Source of the DNA: an uncultured Fusibacter sp.
Lineage (GTDB): Bacteria; Bacillota; Clostridia; Peptostreptococcales; Acidaminobacteraceae
Assembly (NCBI GenBank): GCA_937958285.1
Contig: CALFXQ010000273.1
Span: 1-19,280 of the forward strand
Reading direction: 5' to 3'
DNA length: 19,280 bases
Shown here one piece after another: positions 1 to 6,605 of the stretch. Below the pieces are notes generated by a model. That model worked only from the letters and a program-made list of their open reading frames with translations. It was not told the origin of the DNA and ran no database searches. The translations under genes and the position numbers were made by a program. Position 1 is the stretch's first letter. Every line of letters begins with the position of its first letter.

Positions 1-20
1 AAATTATGAATAAATAAAAA

Positions 21-68
21 ACTAAATGAAAAACTAAATGAAAAACTAAATGAAAAACTAAATAAAAA
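21..68. repeat. AT-rich 12-bp tandem repeat, four copies
   Basis: Unit ACTAAATGAAAA occurs at 21-32, 33-44 and 45-56 exactly. A fourth copy at 57-68 has one change (G to A). Related A-rich sequence continues to about 95. It lies beyond the ferredoxin terminator and no gene is seen in it. It is most likely a slippage-prone AT minisatellite; no function is evident. Confidence 0.85.
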
Positions 69-95
69 ACAACAAAATGAAAACCAAAAAATAAA

Positions 96-131
96 AAAGG
101 CTTTCTGGGTGCATGCACCTAGAAAGCCTTT
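96..131 (-). terminator. Intrinsic terminator of the ferredoxin gene
   Basis: AAAGGCTTTCT (96-106) pairs perfectly with AGAAAGCCTTT (121-131). The inner bases GGGTGCATGCACCT extend the stem by four or more pairs. Read on the minus strand the hairpin is followed by a long T-rich run (complement of 82-98). It sits 13 bases past the ferredoxin stop codon. The plus-strand flank after 131 is not T-rich, so it should act mainly on the minus strand. Confidence 0.9.
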
Positions 132-144
132 AAAATGTTGTGAT

Positions 145-312
145 TTACTTAGGCTGTGGTGAGTCTACTGGACAAACATTTGCACAAGCGCCACAGTCGA
201 TGCAAGAAGCTTCGTCGATGACGTAGATGTCGCCTGCAGAAATACAGCTAACTGGGCATTCTGGCTCACAAGCGCCACAGCTGATACATGAATCGTTAAT
301 TACGTATGCCAT
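145..312 (-). CDS. 2[4Fe-4S] clostridial-type ferredoxin
   Basis: This 55-residue protein starts at an ATG at 312-310, behind a strong AGGAGG site, and stops with TAA at 147-145. It has two canonical cluster motifs, C9-x2-C12-x2-C15-x3-C19-P and C37-x2-C40-x2-C43-x3-C47-P. An extra Cys23 follows the first motif. Size and motif spacing match small clostridial dicluster ferredoxins, which are soluble low-potential electron carriers for pyruvate:ferredoxin oxidoreductase, hydrogenase and similar enzymes. It is monocistronic, with its own promoter and a strong terminator, which suits an abundant housekeeping carrier. Its partner enzymes are not in the window. Identification is secure; the physiological partner is unknown. 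Confidence 0.95.
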   Translation of the reverse strand: MAYVINDSCISCGACEPECPVSCISAGDIYVIDEASCIDCGACANVCPVDSPQPK

Positions 313-367
313 AGTGAAATCCTCCTAAAGGTAAAATGGTTTCGGCTCCCGCAACAGCCAATTAATT

Positions 368-385
368 GTTGAGGAAACCCTCAAC
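368..385 (-). promoter_or_regulatory. Hairpin in the ferredoxin 5' leader
   Basis: GTTGAGG (368-374) and CCTCAAC (379-385) form a perfect 7-bp stem with a 4-base loop. It lies between the predicted transcription start (about 394) and the ribosome binding site. It could stabilise the mRNA or be a protein site. No T tract follows it, so it is not an intrinsic terminator. Confidence 0.4.
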
Positions 386-400
386 CAACGGTATACTTGC

Positions 401-429
401 AGTATAAATAGGTTTTATTTATATCACAA
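401..429 (-). promoter_or_regulatory. Sigma-A-type promoter of the ferredoxin gene
   Basis: On the minus strand TTGTGA (429-424) and TATACT (406-401) are separated by 17 bases. The -10 box is one arm of a 6-bp inverted repeat, TATACT-TGC-AGTATA on the plus strand at 392-406, which could be a regulator site or chance. The predicted start is near 394. Confidence 0.7.
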
Positions 430-535
430 GATGCAGCAGTGTAAAATGTGCTGAATTTGCAATGTTTATATTGAGAATCACTCTAAACTGCACCGAGGTT
501 TTATCACATTGAGCACAGTGGCTTGAGGAGGTCTT

Positions 536-1354
536 ATGCGTGTACTGGCATTAGTAGGATCAAGTGGAACCGGTAAAAGTCATCGCGCGCTATTTATTGC
601 CAGACAAAATCAACTGCAGTATATCGTTGATGACGGCCTGTTAATACACATCAATAAGCGCATCGCCGGCAGGTCGGCTAAAAGGGAGCAAACGTATATC
701 GCCGCGGTAAAGCGGGCGATTTTCCACGATCAAGCCCATTTAGACGAAGTGCAAAGCGCCTTAGAGCAACACAAGCCCGATGGAATTTTACTCATTGGCA
801 CATCCGATGAAATGGTGGAAAAAATCGCGAAGCGACTGGGTCTACCAGAGATTGAGAAAAAAATATACATTCAAGAGATCGCCTCACAAGGAGAAATCGA
901 TCTTGCCAGGCGCATGAGGCAAGTCCACGGCAAACACGTGATTCCACTGCCATCTGTCGAGCTAAAAGCAGATTTTAGCGGCTATTTTTTAGACAAGTTG
1001 AGAGTCTTTGGCCTCAGGCGTGGCACCGGTTTAGATGTGGCCGAAAAGTCAGTGGTAAGGCCTACCTTTAGCTATTTAGGACGGTATACCATCTCGCAAA
1101 AGGCCATGCAGCAAATTGTACTTGGCGTCAGTAGGCGTTTCGATGTGGTAGTGGAGATAACGCGCATTCGATTTGTGGAGAGCCTAGAAGGCCTTCGCGT
1201 TGAAATCGAGGTGATCACGCCCATCGGCGAGCGCTTGCCCTCAAAGCTGCCCCCTTTTATGAAAGCGGTGAAAGAGGCCCTTGAGCATATGACCGCACAA
1301 AACATTCTCCGTGTGCATCTCTTGGTTAAAGGTGCCAGAGAGATAAAAAAATAA
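536..1354 (+). CDS. P-loop NTPase with Asp23/Gls24-like C-terminal domain
   Basis: This 272-residue protein starts at ATG 536 behind GAGGAGG. Residues 8-15 (GSSGTGKS) are a Walker A loop directly after the first beta strand, so the N-terminal half is a P-loop nucleotide-binding domain. No clear Walker B is certain; the ILLIG stretch near residues 84-88 is a hydrophobic strand of the expected kind. From about residue 178 the sequence (YLGRYTISQKAMQQIV, then an alternating strand ending in LRVHLLVKGARE) resembles the Asp23/Gls24 alkaline-shock fold. No signal peptide or membrane segment is seen, so it is cytoplasmic. No partner gene is adjacent and no clear terminator follows. Function is unknown: the P-loop is certain, the Asp23 assignment is a resemblance judged by eye. 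Confidence 0.7.
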   Translation: MRVLALVGSSGTGKSHRALFIARQNQLQYIVDDGLLIHINKRIAGRSAKREQTYIAAVKRAIFHDQAHLDEVQSALEQHKPDGILLIGTSDEMVEKIAKRLGLPEIEKKIYIQEIASQGEIDLARRMRQVHGKHVIPLPSVELKADFSGYFLDKLRVFGLRRGTGLDVAEKSVVRPTFSYLGRYTISQKAMQQIVLGVSRRFDVVVEITRIRFVESLEGLRVEIEVITPIGERLPSKLPPFMKAVKEALEHMTAQNILRVHLLVKGAREIKK

Positions 1355-1535
1355 CGAATTGTTCAAAATTTTCTGACGTTTTAACCGCGTAGGGTTTTAG
1401 AATATCGCCATATTTTTATCAAAAGGGCTTTATTTGGCTAAAGTATAATAGGTGCAGCGATTTTTACTCATTCGAATATGAGGGTTTTACTTGCATATAT
1501 TAATAAAATGTCGCAACTGTTCTTGCAAAAAAACA
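1355..1535. other. Intergenic AT-rich stretch, no gene seen
   Basis: From 1355 to the gdh start at 1673 there is no credible coding frame. A TATAAT at about 1443-1448 has no good -35 box. A weak inverted repeat (CTCAT...ATGAG, about 1468-1483) has a 6-base centre and a poor T tract. The downstream part holds the gdh promoter and a leader of roughly 100 bases. Confidence 0.6.
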
Positions 1536-1564
1536 TTGTTTTCTGTCGTTATTAGGGGTACAAT
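1536..1564 (+). promoter_or_regulatory. Sigma-A-type promoter of gdh
   Basis: TTGTTT (1536-1541) and TACAAT (1559-1564) are separated by exactly 17 bases. Transcription would start near 1571, giving a leader of about 100 bases before the start codon. No riboswitch motif was recognised in that leader. Confidence 0.7.
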
Positions 1565-1672
1565 GAAGGCGAAAAATGATTGGGAAAAGGTTTGCAACCA
1601 GAGATATCGTCAATCTTTTAACAATCTTTAGGCGTCTTATTACAACTTACCATGAACAAGGGAGAGGTTTTG

Positions 1673-3019
1673 ATGAACAAGTACATTTCAGAAGTATTTG
1701 AGCGCATTCAAGCTAGAAATGCCAATGAGCCAGAGTTCCTACAAGCAGTTGAAGAAGTATTCGAGTCACTTGAGCCAGTTATGGAAGCACGTCCAGATTA
1801 CGTAAAAGCTAACATCTTAGAGCGTATGGCTGAGCCAGAAAGACAAATCATCTTCAGAGTACCTTGGATTGACGATCAAGGCAACCAACGTGTTAACCGT
1901 GGTTTCCGCGTACAGTTCAACGGCGCAATCGGACCTTACAAAGGTGGCATTCGCTTCCACAAAACAGTTTACATCTCAATCATCAAATTCTTGGGCTTCG
2001 AGCAAATCTTCAAAAACTCTTTAACTGGCCTTCCAATCGGTGGCGGTAAAGGTGGTTCTGACTTCGATCCTAACGGTAAGTCAGATGCAGAAGTAATGAG
2101 ATTTTGCCAAAGCTTCATGACTGAACTTTACAGACATATCGGACCAGACGTTGACGTTCCAGCTGGCGACATCGGCGTAGGCGGTCGTGAAATTGGTTAC
2201 ATGTACGGTCAATACAGAAGAATCCGTGGCGCATTCGAAAACGGCGTTCTCACTGGCAAAGGCATCCCTTACGGTGGTTCTTTAATCAGACCAGAAGCTA
2301 CAGGCTTTGGCGTAACATACTTCGCTAACGAAATGCTCAAGCACGAAGGTCTTTCATTCGAAGGCAAAACTGTTGCAGCATCTGGCTTTGGTAACGTAAC
2401 TTGGGGTACTTGTATCAAAGTTAGAGACCTCGGCGGTAAAGTTGTTACACTTTCTGGCCCAGATGGATACATCTACGACAAAGACGGCGTTGTTACAGAA
2501 GAGAAAATCAACTTCCTTCTCGAAATGCGCGCATCTGGTCGCGACAAAGTTAAAGACTACGCAGATAAATTCGGTTGCGAATTCCACGCTGGTCAAAAGC
2601 CTTGGGGCGTTAAAGTTGATATCGTTATGCCTTGCGCAACTCAAAACGATATCCACCTTGAGCATGCAAAATTAATCGTAGACAACGGCATCAAGTTCCT
2701 CGTTGAAGGTGCTAACATGCCTACAACTAACGAAGCGCTTAAGTTCCTTCAAGAAAAAGGCGTTCACGTTGGCCCAGCTAAAGCTGCAAACGCTGGTGGT
2801 GTTGCTACATCTGCTCTCGAAATGTCACAAAACTCAATGAGAATGTCATGGACTGCAGAAGAAGTTGATGCTAAACTTCACCAGATCATGGTTACTATTC
2901 ACAATAACGCTGCTACTGCTGCTGCGAAATATGGCTTTGGCTATAACCTCGTTGCAGGTGCAAACATCGCTGGCTTCGAAAAAGTTGCTGAAGCGATGAT
3001 CGCACAAGGCGACTACTAA
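1673..3019 (+). CDS. gdh: Glutamate dehydrogenase, NAD-type
   Basis: It interconverts glutamate and 2-oxoglutarate plus ammonia in the cytosol. I chose ATG 1673 because GGAGAGG (1661-1667) lies five bases upstream. This gives 448 residues, close to E. coli GdhA (447) and C. symbiosum GDH (449); an in-frame ATG at 1652 would add seven residues and include the ribosome site itself. The active-site signature LPIGGGKGGSD holds catalytic Lys126. Lys90 and Lys114 in the glutamate pocket and Asp166 are present at the family positions. The Rossmann motif reads GFGNV (238-242), followed by SGPDG (261-265). These match NAD-specific C. symbiosum GDH rather than the GSGNV and SDSSG pattern of NADP-type E. 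coli GdhA. The gene stands alone between its own promoter and terminator and uses a restricted codon set, suggesting high expression. Cofactor choice is inferred. Confidence 0.95.
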   Translation: MNKYISEVFERIQARNANEPEFLQAVEEVFESLEPVMEARPDYVKANILERMAEPERQIIFRVPWIDDQGNQRVNRGFRVQFNGAIGPYKGGIRFHKTVYISIIKFLGFEQIFKNSLTGLPIGGGKGGSDFDPNGKSDAEVMRFCQSFMTELYRHIGPDVDVPAGDIGVGGREIGYMYGQYRRIRGAFENGVLTGKGIPYGGSLIRPEATGFGVTYFANEMLKHEGLSFEGKTVAASGFGNVTWGTCIKVRDLGGKVVTLSGPDGYIYDKDGVVTEEKINFLLEMRASGRDKVKDYADKFGCEFHAGQKPWGVKVDIVMPCATQNDIHLEHAKLIVDNGIKFLVEGANMPTTNEALKFLQEKGVHVGPAKAANAGGVATSALEMSQNSMRMSWTAEEVDAKLHQIMVTIHNNAATAAAKYGFGYNLVAGANIAGFEKVAEAMIAQGDY

Positions 3020-3038
3020 TCAAAATTGCATTTCCAAG

Positions 3039-3067
3039 GCGTACAGCTCAGGCTGTACGCTTTTTTT
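3039..3067 (+). terminator. Intrinsic terminator of gdh
   Basis: GCGTACAGC (3039-3047) pairs perfectly with GCTGTACGC (3052-3060) around a TCAG loop, followed by seven T residues. It starts 19 bases after the stop codon. Confidence 0.95.
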
Positions 3068-3081
3068 ATAGCAATTTAACC

Positions 3082-3111
3082 TTGCCATTGTGTAACCATG
3101 GGGATTATAAT
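3082..3111 (+). promoter_or_regulatory. Promoter of the riboswitch-cobT transcript
   Basis: TTGCCA (3082-3087) and a consensus TATAAT (3106-3111) are 18 bases apart. The predicted start near 3118 coincides with the first base of the riboswitch P1 stem, which supports the assignment. Confidence 0.75.
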
Positions 3112-3117
3112 AGTGTT

Positions 3118-3258
3118 ATCAAGGTGCCCAATTGGGAGAATAGGGAATGGGGATATGCCCCAGCGAACCCATCACTGTGAGAGGGAGTACCGGCAAGGCC
3201 ACTGTTTACGCGGGAAGGCGCCGGTGCGATGAAATCTAGCCAGGAGACCTGCCTTGAG
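3118..3258 (+). ncRNA. Cobalamin (B12) riboswitch aptamer
   Basis: The conserved blocks of the AdoCbl-riboswitch family appear in order: AAGGTGCC, GAATAGGGAA, the GGGGATATGCCCC hairpin, an ACCCATCACTG block, GGCCACTG, GCGGGAAGG, and finally the B12 box AGCCAGGAGACCTGCC (about 3238-3253). The ends close a P1 stem, TCAAGG (3119-3124) with CCTTGA (3252-3257). It precedes cobT by about 90 bases. In this family ligand binding turns expression off. The switch type here is transcriptional, because an intrinsic terminator follows. Confidence 0.93.
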
Positions 3259-3283
3259 AACTAAACCAGCGACGAAGGTAAAG

Positions 3284-3323
3284 TCCGGGTTCTTTTTGTT
3301 GTAAAGAGAATCGGGATTTTTTT
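3284..3323 (+). terminator. Riboswitch expression-platform terminator
   Basis: Bases 3284-3297 pair with 3303-3316 in a 14-bp stem with one G-G mismatch (3287/3313) and two G-U pairs. The loop is GTTGT, followed by seven T residues (3317-3323). It lies between the B12 aptamer and the cobT ribosome site, so cobalamin binding should favour this hairpin and stop transcription. I did not resolve a convincing antiterminator by eye. Confidence 0.8.
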
Positions 3324-3346
3324 AGTGGAAAAAAGGGGACAACAAA

Positions 3347-4402
3347 ATGAGACGACAAGAAATGAACGCTGTATTAATGGGTATTCAATCGCCAAGCCAC
3401 GATTGGGAGTCCCGCGCAAAACACAGGGTCGACCAACTGATTAAGCCCGTTGGAAGCATGGGTAAACTAGAGGACTATTACGTACAGCTGTGTGCCATAG
3501 GGCAGACTTTGGCGCCCACACTCGAAAAGCGCGCCATTATTGTCTTTAGCGGCGACCATGGAGTAATCGACGAAGGGGTGGCAGTTTGCCCTCAAGATGT
3601 GACCCTCAAGCAGACCTTAAACTTTGTAAGGGGCTATACAGGGGTTTGTGCACTGGCTAAACAAGCGAGAGCTACTTTAATACCCGTCGATGTAGGTGTC
3701 AATGCAGAGATAGCCATGCCGGGCATCATGCCTCGAAAAATTGCCTTTGGAACAAAAAATCTCAGAATAGAACACGCTATGACTAAGGCCCAGGCAGTGC
3801 AGGCCATAGAAGTGGGTATCGAGATGGCACAAATGGCCTTCGATCAAGGCTTTCAGATACTCGGCACAGGCGAGATGGGCATTTGCAATACAACCCCAAG
3901 TGCCGCGATTCTCGCTGTACTCGGAGGTGTGCCAGCAGAGCGCGTTACAGGTATGGGCGCCAACTTAGAAGACGAAAAAGTGTTACACAAAATTCGCGTG
4001 GTGCAAGATGCCATCGATAGACATAAGCCAAACCCCGAGGATCCCTTAGATGTACTGGCCAAAGTGGGCGGTTTTGAAATTGGGGCCATGTGCGGTGCCT
4101 TTATTGGCGCCGCCTCAGTGGGACTTCCAATTGTAGTAGACGGCTTTATCGCGACAGTGGCCGCGCTATTGGCAGTGCGGCTAAATCCAAAAGTGAAGGC
4201 TTACCTCATTCCCTCGCATCGCAGCAAGGAGAAAGGCGCGGCATTTGCCTCGGAACTCTTGGGACTAGAGCCACCTTTATCCATGGACATGCGATTGGGA
4301 GAAGGCACCGGGGCCGCCCTGATGTTCAACATTTTGGAGGCTGCCTGCTTTATGGGCATTGAAATGATTACATTTGAAGAGGCTGGCATTGGCGTGGTTT
4401 AA
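3347..4402 (+). CDS. cobT: Nicotinate-nucleotide:dimethylbenzimidazole phosphoribosyltransferase
   Basis: The 351-residue protein matches the usual CobT length. CobT transfers phosphoribose from nicotinate mononucleotide to 5,6-dimethylbenzimidazole or another lower-ligand base, making alpha-ribazole phosphate for the cobamide nucleotide loop. Family signatures visible are KPVGSMGKLE near residue 33, FSGDHGV near 67, GTGEMGICNTTPSAA (Glu176) and RLGEGTGAA, where Glu319 corresponds to the catalytic glutamate (E317 in Salmonella CobT). The substitution of Cys in GICNTTP is notable, since Gly or Ser is more usual there. The start at ATG 3347 follows AAGGGG (3333-3338); a second in-frame ATG lies at residue 6. 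The gene is alone, under a B12 riboswitch and closed by its own terminator, so it is a single-gene cobamide unit for salvage or base remodelling; other cob genes must lie elsewhere. Confidence 0.96.
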   Translation: MRRQEMNAVLMGIQSPSHDWESRAKHRVDQLIKPVGSMGKLEDYYVQLCAIGQTLAPTLEKRAIIVFSGDHGVIDEGVAVCPQDVTLKQTLNFVRGYTGVCALAKQARATLIPVDVGVNAEIAMPGIMPRKIAFGTKNLRIEHAMTKAQAVQAIEVGIEMAQMAFDQGFQILGTGEMGICNTTPSAAILAVLGGVPAERVTGMGANLEDEKVLHKIRVVQDAIDRHKPNPEDPLDVLAKVGGFEIGAMCGAFIGAASVGLPIVVDGFIATVAALLAVRLNPKVKAYLIPSHRSKEKGAAFASELLGLEPPLSMDMRLGEGTGAALMFNILEAACFMGIEMITFEEAGIGVV

Positions 4403-4419
4403 GGGCTTAGTGCCCAAGG

Positions 4420-4450
4420 GCACCATCTGTATCTAGGTGGTGCTTTTTTT
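4420..4450 (+). terminator. Intrinsic terminator of cobT
   Basis: GCACCATCT (4420-4428) pairs with AGGTGGTGC (4435-4443), with one G-U pair and a six-base loop, followed by seven T residues. It ends the riboswitch-cobT transcript. Confidence 0.92.
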
Positions 4451-4481
4451 ATAACTTTTCTTCAAGCTAAAATTAAAAATG

Positions 4482-4511
4482 TTGCGTAAAATGTGCTTTT
4501 TCGGATATGAT
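4482..4511 (+). promoter_or_regulatory. Probable promoter of the pucR-type gene
   Basis: TTGCGT (4482-4487) and TATGAT (4506-4511) are 18 bases apart. A second AT-rich box, TATAAA, lies at about 4525-4530 but lacks a suitable -35. The leader to the chosen start codon would be about 65 bases. Confidence 0.5.
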
Positions 4512-4583
4512 ATTGTTAATACTTTATAAAGAGCGGTAGTGTTCGTCGGCGGACGAATGCGCTGTGGGGGGAAGCATACAATT

Positions 4584-6224
4584 ATGGTCAACGAAAAGGG
4601 TATAGCGTTAAGCGAGCTTATGCAGATGCCATTTATGCAGGGCAACGATATGGTGGCGGGTCATGGCGGTGCGAGTGGCCTCGTGTTCGATGTAAATGTT
4701 ATGGTAGACCTAGATATTTTGCAGTGGATTAAGCCTGGTGAACTTTTATTGACCACGGCACATGTGTTTAAAACCGCCAGTATCGAAGAGGTGATGGCGC
4801 TGTTTAGGGCGCTCAAAAAAAAGGGTCTGGTCGGTCTTTGCATTAAGATATTTCCCTATGTAAACGCCCTCGACGAAAGGTTGATTGCACTGGCCAATGA
4901 AATCGAGCTGCCGGTGATTGACCTCAATTACGAGGTTTCGTTTAACGAAGTGATGACGCCAATTTACCGCTTGTTTTTAAATCGACAGGCGCTTATTTTA
5001 GATCGTGTAGAAACCGTGCACCGCGAGGCGATGACCATCCTTTTAAAGGGTGGTGGCGCTTCAGAAATTGTTCAGATGTTGAGCAATTATTTAGAGCATC
5101 CCATATACTTTATCGACTATCAATTCGACGAGGTTATAGCGGGGCTGCAGGGCGACAGTGTGTATCATCAGCTGACAAAAGAATTCTCGGAGTCCAAGCA
5201 ATTGGCACGGGCCAAGCGCAGACAAGATGTGCTTCAAATTGATGGACAAGGGGTTGAAAGGCAGCTTATTCCCGTATTGGTCAAAGACGAAGTGCGCGGG
5301 CATTTGGTGGTTTATGGAAAGCGACGCAAAATATCGAATGTCGATGTGCTCAGCTTGGAGTCTGCGGCCTCACTTCTGGCCATAGAGTCGCTAAAAAAGC
5401 TGTCTATAAAAGAAGTTGAAAACAAGTATAAGGCCGAGTTCTTCGACGATCTAATCGCCCTTGAGCAGCTGCGCAGAGATAAGGCCTTAGAGCGCGCAGT
5501 CAACTATGGGTTTAAGGTAGATGGTCACTATAGCATAGTCACGATTAAGCTGCCTGCCATTACCGGTGATGCCAATGGCGTTCAGGTGAGCCTAAGAGCT
5601 ACAAAGATTATCTATCTTATGGAGATGGCGCTGCAACACCAGGGCAGATCCTATCTGATTGCCACAAAAAATGAGAGCATAAACCTACTTTTAATGTGGC
5701 AAAGCAAACAAGACTACGGGCGTTTTGTAGATGAGATGGTCGAGCAACTAGAGAAAATTTTAAGGGAGAAAGTGAAGCTCGAGGTCTTTACAGTGGGTGT
5801 AGGGAGATGCTACGCGCATTTGGGCAATTGCTACCTCAGTTTAAGAGATGCGGTTAAGGCCATAGAATTATCTTCAATTTATAAGACATCGGCGATTAGA
5901 TTTGATCGATTGGGTATATATAAACTGTTGAGTAACGAAGTACTGCGAGACGAAATACAAGAGTTCTACGAGGCGACCGTTATGCCCCTTGTATTATACG
6001 ACCAAAAGCGCGATACCGACCTGGTCAAGACGCTAGAAGTTTACTTTGAAGTAAACGGCAATTTAAAAAAGATGTCTGAGGCGCTCTTTACGCATTACAA
6101 TACAATTCTCTACCGCATTTCGAGAATCAAAGAAATTACAAATAAAGACCTAGAAGATGAACACGACCGTTACGGACTCCAAACGGCCCTGAAAATCCGA
6201 AAAATTCTAGAGCTCGAGAGGTGA
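4584..6224 (+). CDS. PucR-family transcriptional regulator
   Basis: I chose ATG 4584 (546 residues) because the PucR N-terminal domain normally begins within a few residues of the start (here GIALSELMQMPFMQGNDMVAG) and a G-rich site (4566-4571) lies upstream, at a rather long spacing. GTG 4539 and ATG 4557 are longer in-frame alternatives with no better site. Residues 1-125 fit the PucR ligand-sensing domain, with the hallmark WIKPGELLLTTAHVF. A central GAF/GGDEF-like linker region follows. The last ~65 residues (LEVYFEVNGNLKKMSEALF, then NTILYRISRIKEI) are the PucR C-terminal helix-turn-helix. The family regulates purine and amino-acid catabolism genes. A purine-type permease lies two genes downstream, which supports a purine-related role. 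The next gene begins six bases after its stop. Confidence 0.88.
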   Translation: MVNEKGIALSELMQMPFMQGNDMVAGHGGASGLVFDVNVMVDLDILQWIKPGELLLTTAHVFKTASIEEVMALFRALKKKGLVGLCIKIFPYVNALDERLIALANEIELPVIDLNYEVSFNEVMTPIYRLFLNRQALILDRVETVHREAMTILLKGGGASEIVQMLSNYLEHPIYFIDYQFDEVIAGLQGDSVYHQLTKEFSESKQLARAKRRQDVLQIDGQGVERQLIPVLVKDEVRGHLVVYGKRRKISNVDVLSLESAASLLAIESLKKLSIKEVENKYKAEFFDDLIALEQLRRDKALERAVNYGFKVDGHYSIVTIKLPAITGDANGVQVSLRATKIIYLMEMALQHQGRSYLIATKNESINLLLMWQSKQDYGRFVDEMVEQLEKILREKVKLEVFTVGVGRCYAHLGNCYLSLRDAVKAIELSSIYKTSAIRFDRLGIYKLLSNEVLRDEIQEFYEATVMPLVLYDQKRDTDLVKTLEVYFEVNGNLKKMSEALFTHYNTILYRISRIKEITNKDLEDEHDRYGLQTALKIRKILELER

Positions 6225-6230
6225 GGCATC

Positions 6231-6479
6231 ATGAAGGTTTGCAGAAGGTGTGGCAAAATCGATCAAAGTGTTAACGCGGCCGGCTTTTGCGTTGGGTGCT
6301 TTATAAGCGAACGACAAGATTACGACAATGTTCGCAACTACGTGCGCACCCATCCCAATGTGACTGTTATCGATGCACACATGGCAACGGGCGTTAGTCT
6401 AAAAACAATCGATCGGCTAATTCGAGACGGCGACCTCTCTCTGAAACAGACAGACAACGCGCCTTCAGATGAGGATTAA
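6231..6479 (+). CDS. Small zinc-ribbon/helix-turn-helix protein (YvyF-like)
   Basis: This 82-residue protein has a treble-clef-like N-terminus, C4-x2-C7 and C20-x2-C23, able to bind one zinc. A helical segment follows, then a putative winged or MerR-like helix (VIDAHMATGVSLKTIDRLIRD, in part, at about residues 46-66) and an acidic tail. The architecture resembles the small flagellar-operon protein family of YvyF in Bacillus, but no flagellar gene is present here. The ribosome site GAGGTGAGG overlaps the end of the pucR-type gene, and only six bases separate the two genes, so they are co-transcribed and probably translationally coupled. The context suggests an accessory regulator working with the PucR protein; that is inference. 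The coding assignment is firm, the family assignment moderate. Confidence 0.75.
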   Translation: MKVCRRCGKIDQSVNAAGFCVGCFISERQDYDNVRNYVRTHPNVTVIDAHMATGVSLKTIDRLIRDGDLSLKQTDNAPSDED

Positions 6480-6490
6480 CATAGTTTTTT

Positions 6491-6522
6491 ACCCCATTGT
6501 TTGGTATAATCAACGGTGGGGT
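6491..6522 (+). terminator. Hairpin ending the pucR-type operon, with a promoter box in its loop
   Basis: ACCCCATTGTT (6491-6501) pairs with AACGGTGGGGT (6512-6522) in 11 bp, with two G-U pairs, around a 10-base loop. The tail is TTCTCTATTTTTT, an imperfect T tract. It starts 12 bases after the stop of the small zinc-ribbon gene. The loop TGGTATAATC contains an extended -10 element. On the minus strand a run of A and T also flanks it. Confidence 0.65.
6502..6510 (+). promoter_or_regulatory. Extended -10 promoter of the permease operon
   Basis: TGGTATAAT is a perfect extended -10 (TGn-TATAAT). The -35 region 17 bases upstream (TAGTTT) is poor, as is common with extended -10 promoters. The start would be near 6517, giving a leader of about 90 bases before the permease. 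No purine-riboswitch core was seen in that leader. Confidence 0.6.
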
Positions 6523-6605
6523 TTCTCTATTTTTTGCAGATGTGGGGTTTGTAAAAATACAGTGCAGAAGCCTCTAACATACGGACTAATTTGGAGGATT
6601 TTAAG

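Noticed and set aside
1443..1448. TATAAT as a promoter for a small RNA before gdh
   Set aside because: No -35 box at a suitable distance and no terminator downstream before the gdh promoter.
1652..1672. Upstream ATG start for gdh
   Set aside because: This ATG has no ribosome site, and the GGAGAGG at 1661-1667 that would serve ATG 1673 lies inside the extra codons.
4539..4583. GTG 4539 start for the PucR-type regulator
   Set aside because: The added residues (including MFVGGRMRCGG) are not typical of the PucR N-terminus; ATG 4584 directly precedes the conserved domain. Not fully excluded.
6511..6605. Purine riboswitch in the permease leader
   Set aside because: The three-way-junction core expected for purine aptamers is not present; the leader only shows the end of a hairpin and a ribosome site.
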